From: Sphaerimonospora cavernae
GTDB taxonomy: Bacteria > Actinomycetota > Actinomycetes > Streptosporangiales > Streptosporangiaceae
DNA: 64,000 nt
Reading direction: 5' to 3'
NCBI RefSeq assembly: GCF_042435035.1
Contig: NZ_JBHMQT010000014.1
Span: 183,104-247,103 of the forward strand
Each line of letters starts with the position of its first letter. The stretch's first letter is position 1. Shown piece after piece: positions 57,399 through 64,000 of the stretch. The notes below the pieces were generated by a model. The model ran no database searches. It was not told the origin of the DNA and saw only the letters and a list, made by a program, of their open reading frames with translations. The translations under genes were made by a program, and so were the position numbers.

Positions 57399-57574
57399 TC
57401 AGGAGCGCGTCGCGGGGCGATTGGGCTTCAGAGTCCACGTGACGGTCAATGCCGCCACGACGGCACCGGCCGCGTCGAGGATATCGACGGCCCACCGGAG
57501 CCGACGGAGTCGAAGGAGATGCCGAGCAGCCGGGCGGACGGCACGCTGTCGAGCAGGAAAGCCGCGATATCCAT
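57399..57574 (-). pseudogene. Short broken reading frame, possible hotdog-type remnant
   Basis: From ATG 57574 one frame reads MDIAAFLLDSVPSARLLGIS and then loses sense; shifting frame near 57507 gives RWAVDILDAAGAVVAALTVTW followed by TLKPNR and a stop at 57399. The joined sequence looks like a small acyl-thioesterase-type domain end, but the assignment is weak. Together the two frames suggest a frameshifted remnant in the otherwise empty 286-base gap. Confidence 0.35.
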
Positions 57575-57671
57575 GCCCGAATATTACCGATCAGTACGAA
57601 ATAGGGCACGACCGTGCTCTGCTGCGACCCGGCAGTGGCACGGTACCTTGGGCACCTGAAAGGGAGGGCTT

Positions 57672-58457
57672 GTGACGGGATACAGCGACGATCTGCACCT
57701 CGCGCATGTGATGGCGGACGCCGCCGACGACATCACGATGCGCCGTTTCAAGGCCGTCGATCTGAAGGTCGACACGAAACCCGACCTCACACCGGTGAGC
57801 GACGCGGACCGGGCCGTCGAGGAGGCCATCCGCGGCACACTGCGCCGCGCCCGCCCGCGCGATGCGGTCATGGGCGAGGAATACGGCATGACCGGGTACG
57901 GCATGCGCTCATGGATCGTCGATCCCATTGACGGCACGAAGAACTACGTGCGCGGCGTCCCCGTGTGGGCCACGCTCATCGCGCTGATGGAGCGCGGGCA
58001 GGTCGTGGTGGGGATGGTGTCCGCGCCGGCGCTGAACCGCCGCTGGTGGGCGGCGAAGGATGCCGGCGCCTGGACCGGGCGGAGTCTCGCCAAGGCGTCC
58101 CGCTGCCGGGTGTCCTCGGTCGGCCGCCTCGACGACGCCTCCCTGTCGTTCTCGGACCTGGAGGAATGGGAGAAGGAAGGCCGGCTCGACAGCTTTCTCG
58201 ATCTCACCCGGGGAGTCTGGCGGACCCGAGGTTACGGGGACTTCTGGTCGCACATGATGGTCGCCGATGGCTCCGTGGACATCTCGGCCGAGCCCGAGCT
58301 CTCCCCCTGGGACATGGCCGCGCTGACGGTCATCATCGAGGAGGCCGGCGGCACCTGCACCGCGCTCGACGGAACCTCCCCGCTCGACAGCGGCAGCCTC
58401 GTCTGCACCAACGGGCTCCTCCACGACGAGGTGCTCAAGCGTCTGTCACATCGCTAG
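57672..58457 (+). CDS. hisN: Histidinol-phosphatase, inositol monophosphatase family
   Basis: A 261-residue metal-dependent phosphatase. The metal-binding motifs are MGEEYG, WIVDPIDGTKNYVRGVPVWA and, near the C-terminus, SPWDMAALTVIIEEAGG. The sequence resembles actinobacterial HisN, the last phosphatase of histidine synthesis, more than SuhB. AGGGAGGG precedes the GTG at 57672. Its stop overlaps that of the convergent pstB. Confidence 0.87.
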   Translation: MTGYSDDLHLAHVMADAADDITMRRFKAVDLKVDTKPDLTPVSDADRAVEEAIRGTLRRARPRDAVMGEEYGMTGYGMRSWIVDPIDGTKNYVRGVPVWATLIALMERGQVVVGMVSAPALNRRWWAAKDAGAWTGRSLAKASRCRVSSVGRLDDASLSFSDLEEWEKEGRLDSFLDLTRGVWRTRGYGDFWSHMMVADGSVDISAEPELSPWDMAALTVIIEEAGGTCTALDGTSPLDSGSLVCTNGLLHDEVLKRLSHR

Positions 58458-59230
58458 CCGAAGCGGCCGGCGATGTAGTCCTCGGTGGCCTTCTCCGCCG
58501 GGTTCGTGAAGATTTTTGAGGTGTCGTCCATCTCGATGAGCCTGCCCGGCCGTCCCTGGGCGGCCAGGTTGAAGAACGCGGTCCGATCGCTGACCCGTGC
58601 GGCCTGCTGCATGTTGTGCGTCACGATGACGATCGTGTAGTCCTTCTTGAGCTGTGCGATCAGGTCTTCGATCGCCAGCGTGGAGATCGGGTCGAGGGCC
58701 GAGCACGGCTCGTCCATCAGCAGGACCTCGGGTCGTACGGCGATCGCACGCGCGATGCACAGCCGCTGCTGCTGTCCGCCGGACAGGCCCGCTCCCGGCT
58801 TGTGGAGCCGGTCCTTGACCTCGTTCCACAGGTTGGCGCCCTTCAGGGACTCCTCAACGACGCCTTCGATTTCGGAACGGGAGAACCGCCCGTTCACCCG
58901 CAGTCCGGCCGCCACGTTGTCCAAGATCGACATGGTCGGGAACGGGTTGGGACGCTGGAACACCATGCCGATGGTCCGGCGGACCGAGACCGGGTCCACG
59001 TCCGGCCCGTAGAGGTCCTGGTCCTCGATCCTGACCCTGCCCTCCACCCGGGCACCGGGGATGACCTCGTGCATCCGGTTCAGCGTGCGCAGGAACGTCG
59101 ACTTGCCGCAGCCGGACGGACCGATGAACGCCGTGACCGACCGGGGCTCGATCGTCATCGTGACGCCCTCGATCGCCTTGTGCGATCCGTAGTAGGCGTC
59201 GAGATCCGACACCTCGATCTGCTTGGCCAT
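58454..59230 (-). CDS. pstB: Phosphate ABC transporter ATPase PstB
   Basis: A 258-residue ABC ATPase. Walker A is GPSGCGKSTFLRTLNRM, the signature is LSGGQQQRLCIARAIA, Walker B is VLLMDEPCSALDP, and the switch His is in VTHNMQQAARVSD. It is the last gene of pstSCAB; phoU does not follow. Confidence 0.97.
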   Translation of the reverse strand: MAKQIEVSDLDAYYGSHKAIEGVTMTIEPRSVTAFIGPSGCGKSTFLRTLNRMHEVIPGARVEGRVRIEDQDLYGPDVDPVSVRRTIGMVFQRPNPFPTMSILDNVAAGLRVNGRFSRSEIEGVVEESLKGANLWNEVKDRLHKPGAGLSGGQQQRLCIARAIAVRPEVLLMDEPCSALDPISTLAIEDLIAQLKKDYTIVIVTHNMQQAARVSDRTAFFNLAAQGRPGRLIEMDDTSKIFTNPAEKATEDYIAGRFG

Positions 59231-59234
59231 GTTG

Positions 59235-60122
59235 TCAGGACCTCCTCCTCGCGGGCGACCGCCACCATCCGATGAGGCGTGCGACCAGGTTGAGCAGCAT
59301 GACGATCAGGATCAACGTGAGCGCCCCGGTCCAGGCGCGGTCGATCGCGCTGTCGGTCGGGCGGCCCGCCTGGTCGAAGACGTACAGCGGAAGACCCATC
59401 TGCGGCCCCTGGAACGGGTCGTTGTTGATGGAGTCGGTGAAGAAGACGGTGAGCAACAGCGGCGCGGTCTCTCCGGCCACCCGGGCGACGGCCAGCATGA
59501 CGCCGGTCATGATGCCGGTGGACGCCGTGGGCAGCACCACTTTGACGATCGTCCGCCATTGCGGGACGCCCAGGGCGTACGACGCCTCGCGCAGTTCGCG
59601 CGGCACCAGGCGGAGCATCTCCTCGGCCGCCCTGACCACGACCGGCATCATCAGGATCGACAGCGCGAGCGCGCCGGCGAAGCCGGAGAACGGCATGCCG
59701 AGCACGAGGATCCAGAAAGCCAGGACGAAGAGCCCGGAAACGACAGAAGGGACGCCGGTCATGACGTCCACGAAGAAGCCGATGGTTCTCGTCAACCACC
59801 CGCCGTTGCCGTACTCGACCAGGTAGATCGCGGTGAGCAGCCCGATGGGGATCGCGATGAGCGAGGCGAGCAGGACCTGTTCCAGTGTCCCGACGATCGC
59901 GTGGTAGGCGCCGCCGCCGACGTCCCTGGCCCCGATGTCGCGCATCGAGTGGGTGAGAAATTCCAGGTCGAAACGCTGCATGCCGTTGCCGACGACCATC
60001 CAGAGCACGGACACGAGCGGGATGAGCGCCAGGGCGAAGGCCAGGAAGATCAACACCTGGATGATTCGGTCTTTCGCCCGCCGGCCGACCGAAATGGACT
60101 GAATGCCGGTCTGTACGGTCAT
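59235..60122 (-). CDS. pstA: Phosphate ABC transporter permease PstA
   Basis: A 295-residue permease with six membrane helices and the cytoplasmic-loop motif EEMLRLVPRELREASYALGV that docks on PstB. It overlaps pstC by four bases (ATGA) and precedes pstB by four bases. Confidence 0.96.
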   Translation of the reverse strand: MTVQTGIQSISVGRRAKDRIIQVLIFLAFALALIPLVSVLWMVVGNGMQRFDLEFLTHSMRDIGARDVGGGAYHAIVGTLEQVLLASLIAIPIGLLTAIYLVEYGNGGWLTRTIGFFVDVMTGVPSVVSGLFVLAFWILVLGMPFSGFAGALALSILMMPVVVRAAEEMLRLVPRELREASYALGVPQWRTIVKVVLPTASTGIMTGVMLAVARVAGETAPLLLTVFFTDSINNDPFQGPQMGLPLYVFDQAGRPTDSAIDRAWTGALTLILIVMLLNLVARLIGWWRSPARRRS

Positions 60123-61129
60123 GCCGCCGCCCTCGCGTACTCTTTGCGGCGGGCAACGACGAACCGTGCGGCCGTGTTCACCAGCAGCGTGATCAGGAAC
60201 AGGACCAGCCCCGAGGCGACGAGTGCGCCCCGGCCGATCTCGGTCGCCTCGCCGAAACCGTTGGCGATGTTGGCGGCGATGCTGTTTCCGCTCGGGCCGA
60301 GCACGCGAAGCGAGATGGTGAACGTCGCGGGGAAGATCAGGGCGACGGCGATGGTCTCACCCATGGCGCGGCCGAGGCCGAGCATCGCGGCACTGATGAC
60401 GCCGGGACGGCCGAACGGCAGCACCGACATCCTGATCATCTCCCAACGGGTGGCCCCGAGCGCGAGCGCCGCCTCCTCCTGCGCCTTGGGCACCTGGAGG
60501 AACACCTCACGGGAGATCGCGGCGATGATCGGCAGGATCATGATGGCGAGCACGAGAGACGCGGTGAGCATGCTCCGGCCGACCACCTGGTCGCCCCCGA
60601 ACAGCGGGATCCAGCCGAGGTAGCGGTTGAGGAACTCCGACGGTCCGAGCATGAACGGCACCAGGAAGGCGATGCCCCACAGCCCGTAGACCACGCTCGG
60701 CACCGCCGCCAGGAGATCGACCAGGTAACCGAGCGCTGACGCGAGCCGCCTGGGCGCGTAATGGGAGATGAACAGCGCCACGCCGACGGCCACCGGGGTG
60801 GCGATGACCAGCGCGATGAACGAACTGAGCACGGTGCCGAACGCGAGCGCACCGATGCCGAACGCCGGTTCTGCGGCGTTCGGCCGCCAGGTGAGCTCGG
60901 TCAGGAAGTTCGCGGTGTCCGCCCGGAGTGCCGGGATCGCCGTGCTGACGAGGAAGGCCCCGATCGCACCCATCATCGCCAGGAGTGCGATGCCCGCCCC
61001 GGTGGCCGCGAACCGGAACGGCCCGTCACCGCGGGTGCCGCCGACGCCGATGGCACGCCGACGGGCGGCCCGGCAGACGGCCTGGTGGGTGGTCTGGCCG
61101 CCCTGTCTGGTACGGAATGTCGTGACCAT
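60119..61129 (-). CDS. pstC: Phosphate ABC transporter permease PstC
   Basis: A permease of about 336 residues with six membrane helices (ALLAMMGAIGAFLVSTAI first) and the loop motif QEEAALALGATRWEMIRMSV. The ATG at 61129 begins five bases after the pstS stop; the first 40 residues are basic and cytoplasmic, so a later start cannot be excluded. Confidence 0.94.
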   Translation of the reverse strand: MVTTFRTRQGGQTTHQAVCRAARRRAIGVGGTRGDGPFRFAATGAGIALLAMMGAIGAFLVSTAIPALRADTANFLTELTWRPNAAEPAFGIGALAFGTVLSSFIALVIATPVAVGVALFISHYAPRRLASALGYLVDLLAAVPSVVYGLWGIAFLVPFMLGPSEFLNRYLGWIPLFGGDQVVGRSMLTASLVLAIMILPIIAAISREVFLQVPKAQEEAALALGATRWEMIRMSVLPFGRPGVISAAMLGLGRAMGETIAVALIFPATFTISLRVLGPSGNSIAANIANGFGEATEIGRGALVASGLVLFLITLLVNTAARFVVARRKEYARAAA

Positions 61130-61134
61130 GGTGA

Positions 61135-62223
61135 TCAGGAGATAGCGACGATGGCGGTACGGACCTTGGCGACAAGGCCGGGTGGCAGCGGAGCGTAGCC
61201 GAGGCCGCTGAGCGCCTGCTGACCCTCATCGCCGGCGGTGTAGGCCAGGAACGACCTGACCAGTTTCGCGTCGGTGGCCGGCAGGCCCTTCTCACAAGTG
61301 ATCTCGTACGTCACCAGCACGATCGGGTAGGCGCCCGCGACCTTCGTCGCGTAGTCGATCTCGAGTTTGAGGTCGTTGCCGGTGCCGACGATCTCGGCAG
61401 CCTCGACGGTCTTGCCGGCGCTCTCCGGGGTCAGTTCGACGAACTCACCCGAGCCGTTGGCGACCTTGGCCTTCTGGAGCCGCGAGTTCTCCGCGAAGGA
61501 CAACTCGACGTAACTGATCGCGCCCTCGGTGCCCTTGACCGCGGCGGCGGTGCCGTCCGAGCCCTTCGCGCCCTGGCCCCGCGCCTCAGCGGGCCACGCC
61601 TTCGCCGCCTCGTACGGCCAGTCGCCGGTGGCCTTCAGAAACTTGGTGAAGTTGTCGCTGGTGCCCGACTCATCCGACCGATGAAATGTCTGGATGGCGA
61701 TGGAGGGCAGCGGTGCTTCCGGGTTGTCCGCCTTGACGGCCGGGTCGTCCCACTTGGTGATTTCGCTGTTGAAGATGCCGCTGAGTGTCCTCGGAGACAG
61801 CCGCAGGTCGTTCACATCCGGCAGGTTGTAAACAACGGCCACCGGGCCGGTGACCATGGGCAGGTTTATCGCCTTCCCGGTCTCGCAGCGTGCGTCCGCC
61901 TGGGCCGATTCCCTGTCGTTCAGCGCCGAATCCGAACCGGCGAACGCCACGGCGCCCTGGATGAACGCCTGCACCCCCGCGCCGGAGCCGCTCGGCTGGT
62001 AGTTGATGCTCGCCCCGGGATTCGACGACTGGAACGCCTTCTTCCCCTCCGCCATCGCGTTCGCCTGAGCGGACGATCCGGCGGCGTTGACGGTGCCCGC
62101 CGGCCCCCCCGACACCGGCTCCCCTGCCGTCCTGGATGTGGTGTTGTCGTCGGTGCCACACGCGGCGAGCGAAAGCACGCCGGTGACGACGGCGGTCAGG
62201 ACAAGCCGGCCCGCATACTTCAC
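61135..62223 (-). CDS. pstS: Phosphate-binding lipoprotein PstS
   Basis: A 362-residue periplasm-equivalent binding protein. A lipobox signal peptide, VLSLAAC, places the lipidated cysteine at about residue 22. The phosphate-binding regions are NAAGSSAQANAM, YQPSGSGAGVQAF, FAGSDSALND and HRSDESGTSDNF. GAGAGGAAC stands five bases before the GTG at 62223. It is the first gene of pstSCAB, under the PHO box at 62274-62313. Confidence 0.95.
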   Translation of the reverse strand: MKYAGRLVLTAVVTGVLSLAACGTDDNTTSRTAGEPVSGGPAGTVNAAGSSAQANAMAEGKKAFQSSNPGASINYQPSGSGAGVQAFIQGAVAFAGSDSALNDRESAQADARCETGKAINLPMVTGPVAVVYNLPDVNDLRLSPRTLSGIFNSEITKWDDPAVKADNPEAPLPSIAIQTFHRSDESGTSDNFTKFLKATGDWPYEAAKAWPAEARGQGAKGSDGTAAAVKGTEGAISYVELSFAENSRLQKAKVANGSGEFVELTPESAGKTVEAAEIVGTGNDLKLEIDYATKVAGAYPIVLVTYEITCEKGLPATDAKLVRSFLAYTAGDEGQQALSGLGYAPLPPGLVAKVRTAIVAIS

Positions 62224-62273
62224 GGTTGTTCCTCTCAGTCGCACTGTCATCGTGAGGGACGCTAGGCGGTAAA

Positions 62274-62313
62274 AGTGAAGCAAAGTCCTGGTAAAGGTGA
62301 ACGGACGGTGAAT
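62274..62313 (-). promoter_or_regulatory. PHO box of pstS
   Basis: On the minus strand ATTCACC, GTTCACC and CTTCACT begin at 62313, 62302 and 62280: 11-base periodic direct repeats with one degenerate unit between the second and third. This is the PhoP-binding arrangement of actinomycete phosphate genes. Confidence 0.85.
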
Positions 62314-62400
62314 GAGCCGGGTCGATCTCCAACCACTCTTCTGGCGGGCCGAATGAGCCTCCCTGCCCGATCGTGACCGGCATAGGGGACGATTGGAGCC

Positions 62401-62859
62401 ATGAAACGTGTGTGTCTCGTCTGCCTGGGCAACATCTGCCGCTCTCCGATGGCCGAAGTGGTGCTGCGCCGTACGTTCGCCGCCCATGGGCTCGACGTCG
62501 TTGTCGACAGCGCGGGCACCGGAGGCTGGCATGCCGGCAATCCCATGGACGAGCGGGCGCTGGCGACGCTCGCCGAGCACGGCTACGACGGCTCGTCGCA
62601 CCGGGCGCGCCAATTCGATCCCGCCTGGTTCGCCGAACGCGACCTGATCCTCGTCATGGACCGGGAGAACCTGCGCGGCATCCGCCGTCTCGCGCCCCGG
62701 GACGCCGACGTGCGGATGCTGCGCTCGTTCGATCCCACCGCTCCCGACGGAGCCGAGGTGCCCGACCCCTACTATGGCGGCCACGAGGGGTTCGTCGACG
62801 TGCTCCGCATGATCGAGGCGGCGGCGGAAGGGCTGGCCAAGCATCTTGAAAATCACTAG
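62401..62859 (+). CDS. ptpA: Low-molecular-weight protein-tyrosine phosphatase
   Basis: A 152-residue LMW-PTP. The P-loop is VCLGNICRSPMAE with nucleophile Cys8 and Arg14; the general acid Asp is in VPDPYYGG. The ATG at 62401 is the start. The 3' end overlaps the next gene by 14 bases. Confidence 0.95.
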   Translation: MKRVCLVCLGNICRSPMAEVVLRRTFAAHGLDVVVDSAGTGGWHAGNPMDERALATLAEHGYDGSSHRARQFDPAWFAERDLILVMDRENLRGIRRLAPRDADVRMLRSFDPTAPDGAEVPDPYYGGHEGFVDVLRMIEAAAEGLAKHLENH

Positions 62860-63649
62860 AGACCTGGGTGAGAGCCACGCCTGGTCGCTTCACGAAGCCA
62901 TGCTCGACGGAGGCCGGAGGGTCTTCGTCAAGAAGGGGACCGGGTCCGGCTCCTTCGCCTCGGAGGCGGCCGGCCTGCGGTGGCTCGCCGACCCCGGCGT
63001 GGTGGCCGTACCCGAGGTGATCAGCGTGTCGTCCGACACGCTGATCCTCGAATGGGTCGACACCGGGCCTGCGACGGCAGCGGCCGCGGAGCGGTTCGGG
63101 CGTGAACTGGCCGCTCTGCACGCGGCGGGCGCACCGGCTTTCGGCGCGCCCTGGCCCGGGACCATCGCGCGACTGCCCATGGAGAACATCGCCGCCCCCG
63201 ACTGGCCGTCGTTCTACGTCACCCGCCGGGTCCTTCCCTTCGTACGGCTCGCGCGGGACGACGGCCGTCTGTCCGCGGTCGATGTCGAGCTGATCGAGGA
63301 TGCCTGTGCTTACCTCCCCGAGGTCGCGGGACCGGCCGAGCCACCCAGCCGGATCCACGGCGATCTGTGGAATGGCAACCTGCTCTGGACCGACGGGCAG
63401 GTCGTGCTGATCGATCCGGCGGCGCACGGTGGCCACCGCGAGACCGACCTCGCCATGCTCGCGCTCTTCGGCGCACCGCATCTCAGCACGATCCTCGGGG
63501 CATACCGTGAGGCGGCACCGCTCTCGGACGGCTGGCGCGAGCGTGTGCCCCTCCACCAACTCCACCCGCTCGCCGTCCACGTCTGCCTGTACGGCGAGGC
63601 GTATCGCGGCAGCCTGACGACGGCGGCCGCCCAGGTGCTCGCCCTGTGA
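62846..63649 (+). CDS. Fructosamine kinase-like phosphotransferase
   Basis: A 267-residue APH-fold kinase of the fructosamine/ketosamine-3-kinase family, which removes glycation adducts. VFVKKGTG holds the ATP-binding lysine; IHGDLWNGNLLW is the catalytic loop and LIDPAAHGGHRETDLAML the metal-binding segment. The TTG at 62846, overlapping ptpA, gives the expected N-terminus. A hairpin begins nine bases after the stop. Confidence 0.88.
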   Translation: MKITRDLGESHAWSLHEAMLDGGRRVFVKKGTGSGSFASEAAGLRWLADPGVVAVPEVISVSSDTLILEWVDTGPATAAAAERFGRELAALHAAGAPAFGAPWPGTIARLPMENIAAPDWPSFYVTRRVLPFVRLARDDGRLSAVDVELIEDACAYLPEVAGPAEPPSRIHGDLWNGNLLWTDGQVVLIDPAAHGGHRETDLAMLALFGAPHLSTILGAYREAAPLSDGWRERVPLHQLHPLAVHVCLYGEAYRGSLTTAAAQVLAL

Positions 63650-63657
63650 CCATCGTG

Positions 63658-63685
63658 GTGCTCCGCATCCCGGGGAGCGGAGCAC
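63658..63685 (+). terminator. Terminator after the ptpA operon
   Basis: Perfect arms GTGCTCCGC and GCGGAGCAC with a 10-base loop, nine bases after the fructosamine kinase stop. Confidence 0.75.
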
Positions 63686-63689
63686 ACGG

Positions 63690-63885
63690 CTACAAGCGGC
63701 GTACGGCCGCGGGGGGACCAGGACGGCCGCCACGATCTGCAGCAGCGCTATCAGGTGAACCACCATGCCCAGCCCACCATGACGTGCGTCTCGGCGAGTT
63801 CTTCTCCACCGTTGACAGCCTGACCGGCGAATGACGCAGCGGCCACGAGTCCCAGCGCCTGAGCGACGATCAGGATCCCCGAGAG
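63690..63885 (-). pseudogene. Decayed small membrane-protein gene (DUF6220-like)
   Basis: On the minus strand one frame (63885-63752) gives GILIVAQALGLVAAASFAGQ, then AVNGGEELAETHVMVGWAW, and stops. The neighbouring frame continues from 63767 with VHLIALLQIVAAVLVPPRP. Joined, these look like the middle of a two- to four-helix membrane protein of DUF6220 type with a GEELAETH-type conserved loop; a stop codon also precedes the first part. It fills the gap before the rrn operon. Confidence 0.45.
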
Positions 63886-63943
63886 CTACTGCGGATCCGC
63901 CGCGGCATGTAGTCGGTACGCATGAAACCCCTGGAAATGCGTG

Positions 63944-63970
63944 AAGGCCACCCCACAAGGGATGGCCTCC
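63944..63970 (-). terminator. Terminator of the rrn operon
   Basis: GGCCACCCC and GGGATGGCC (one G-U pair in the minus-strand RNA) form a stem with a four-base loop, 13 bases after the 5S end; a T-run precedes the stem on the minus strand. Confidence 0.7.
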
Positions 63971-63982
63971 ACAAAAAGATTG

Positions 63983-64000
63983 TCCGGCGGCGTCCTACTC
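63983..64000 (-). rRNA. rrf: 3' end of 5S rRNA (partial)
   Basis: The last 18 bases, read on the minus strand, are GAGTAGGACGCCGCCGGA, the highly conserved 3' end of actinobacterial 5S rRNA. The remainder lies beyond the window. Confidence 0.88.

Overview
The window is GC-rich (roughly 70 percent by eye) actinobacterial chromosome. The gene set points to a mycelial actinomycete, probably order Streptosporangiales: a fused 2-oxoglutarate decarboxylase (kgd), a WblE/WhiB1-type protein, SigR-RsrA, a SigF-type sigma factor with its RsbW-like partner, a DasR-like regulator, nickel superoxide dismutase with its maturation protease, a PASTA kinase, a subtilisin-inhibitor-like protein and a GH46 chitosanase. 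No prophage, insertion sequence, CRISPR array or tRNA was recognised. The last bases are the 3' end of a 5S rRNA gene on the minus strand, so an rrn operon lies just beyond the right edge.

Region 1 (1-10.9 kb) looks like a steroid/lipid-linked accessory block. It holds a KstR-like TetR repressor, the first codons of a divergent, probable acyl-CoA dehydrogenase, a flavin/F420 oxidoreductase-ferredoxin-alcohol dehydrogenase operon, a CYP125/142-like P450, and a poorly understood set of two methyltransferases, an alpha/alpha-toroid (prenyltransferase/squalene-cyclase-like) protein, a GT4 glycosyltransferase and GDP-mannose 4,6-dehydratase. Perfect matches to the mycobacterial KstR operator (TNNAACNNGTTNNA) stand at 4389, 8381 and 10807, and near matches at 64 and 200. 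They sit at the promoters of these units, so the whole block may be one sterol-responsive regulon. An AAA ATPase gene with a 46-bp inverted repeat over its ribosome binding site is inserted in this block.

Region 2 (11-33.7 kb): GH65 phosphorylase with its phosphoglucomutase, an MBL hydrolase, a B3/B4 protein, kgd, a DUF4097-PadR pair under a palindromic operator, an MDR oxidoreductase, a secreted subtilisin-inhibitor-like protein beside two secreted S1-like proteases (the second has lost its catalytic serine), a TPR regulator lacking its HTH, malic enzyme, a CGNR regulator, sodX/sodN, rsbW-sigF and a lipid kinase with two TTA codons.

Region 3 (33.9-58.5 kb) is a conserved housekeeping block. 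In gene content it recalls the M. tuberculosis whiB1-pdtaS ... sigH ... yedK-aroA-rsgA neighbourhood: wblE, pdtaS, bioF-dasR, bioD, chitosanase, a TPP enzyme, a PASTA kinase, a BsaP-like protein, a biotin carrier and biotin carboxylase, two membrane HD-domain proteins, rsgA, aroA, a SRAP peptidase, a DksA-like protein, sigR-rsrA, an epimerase and hisN. Region 4 (58.4-64 kb) is pstSCAB under a clear PHO box, ptp, a fructosamine-kinase-like gene, a decayed membrane-protein gene and the rrn end. A short motif built on GCAAGATCACG recurs at five of the convergent gene junctions that have spacer DNA, and looks like an undescribed dispersed 3'-end element.
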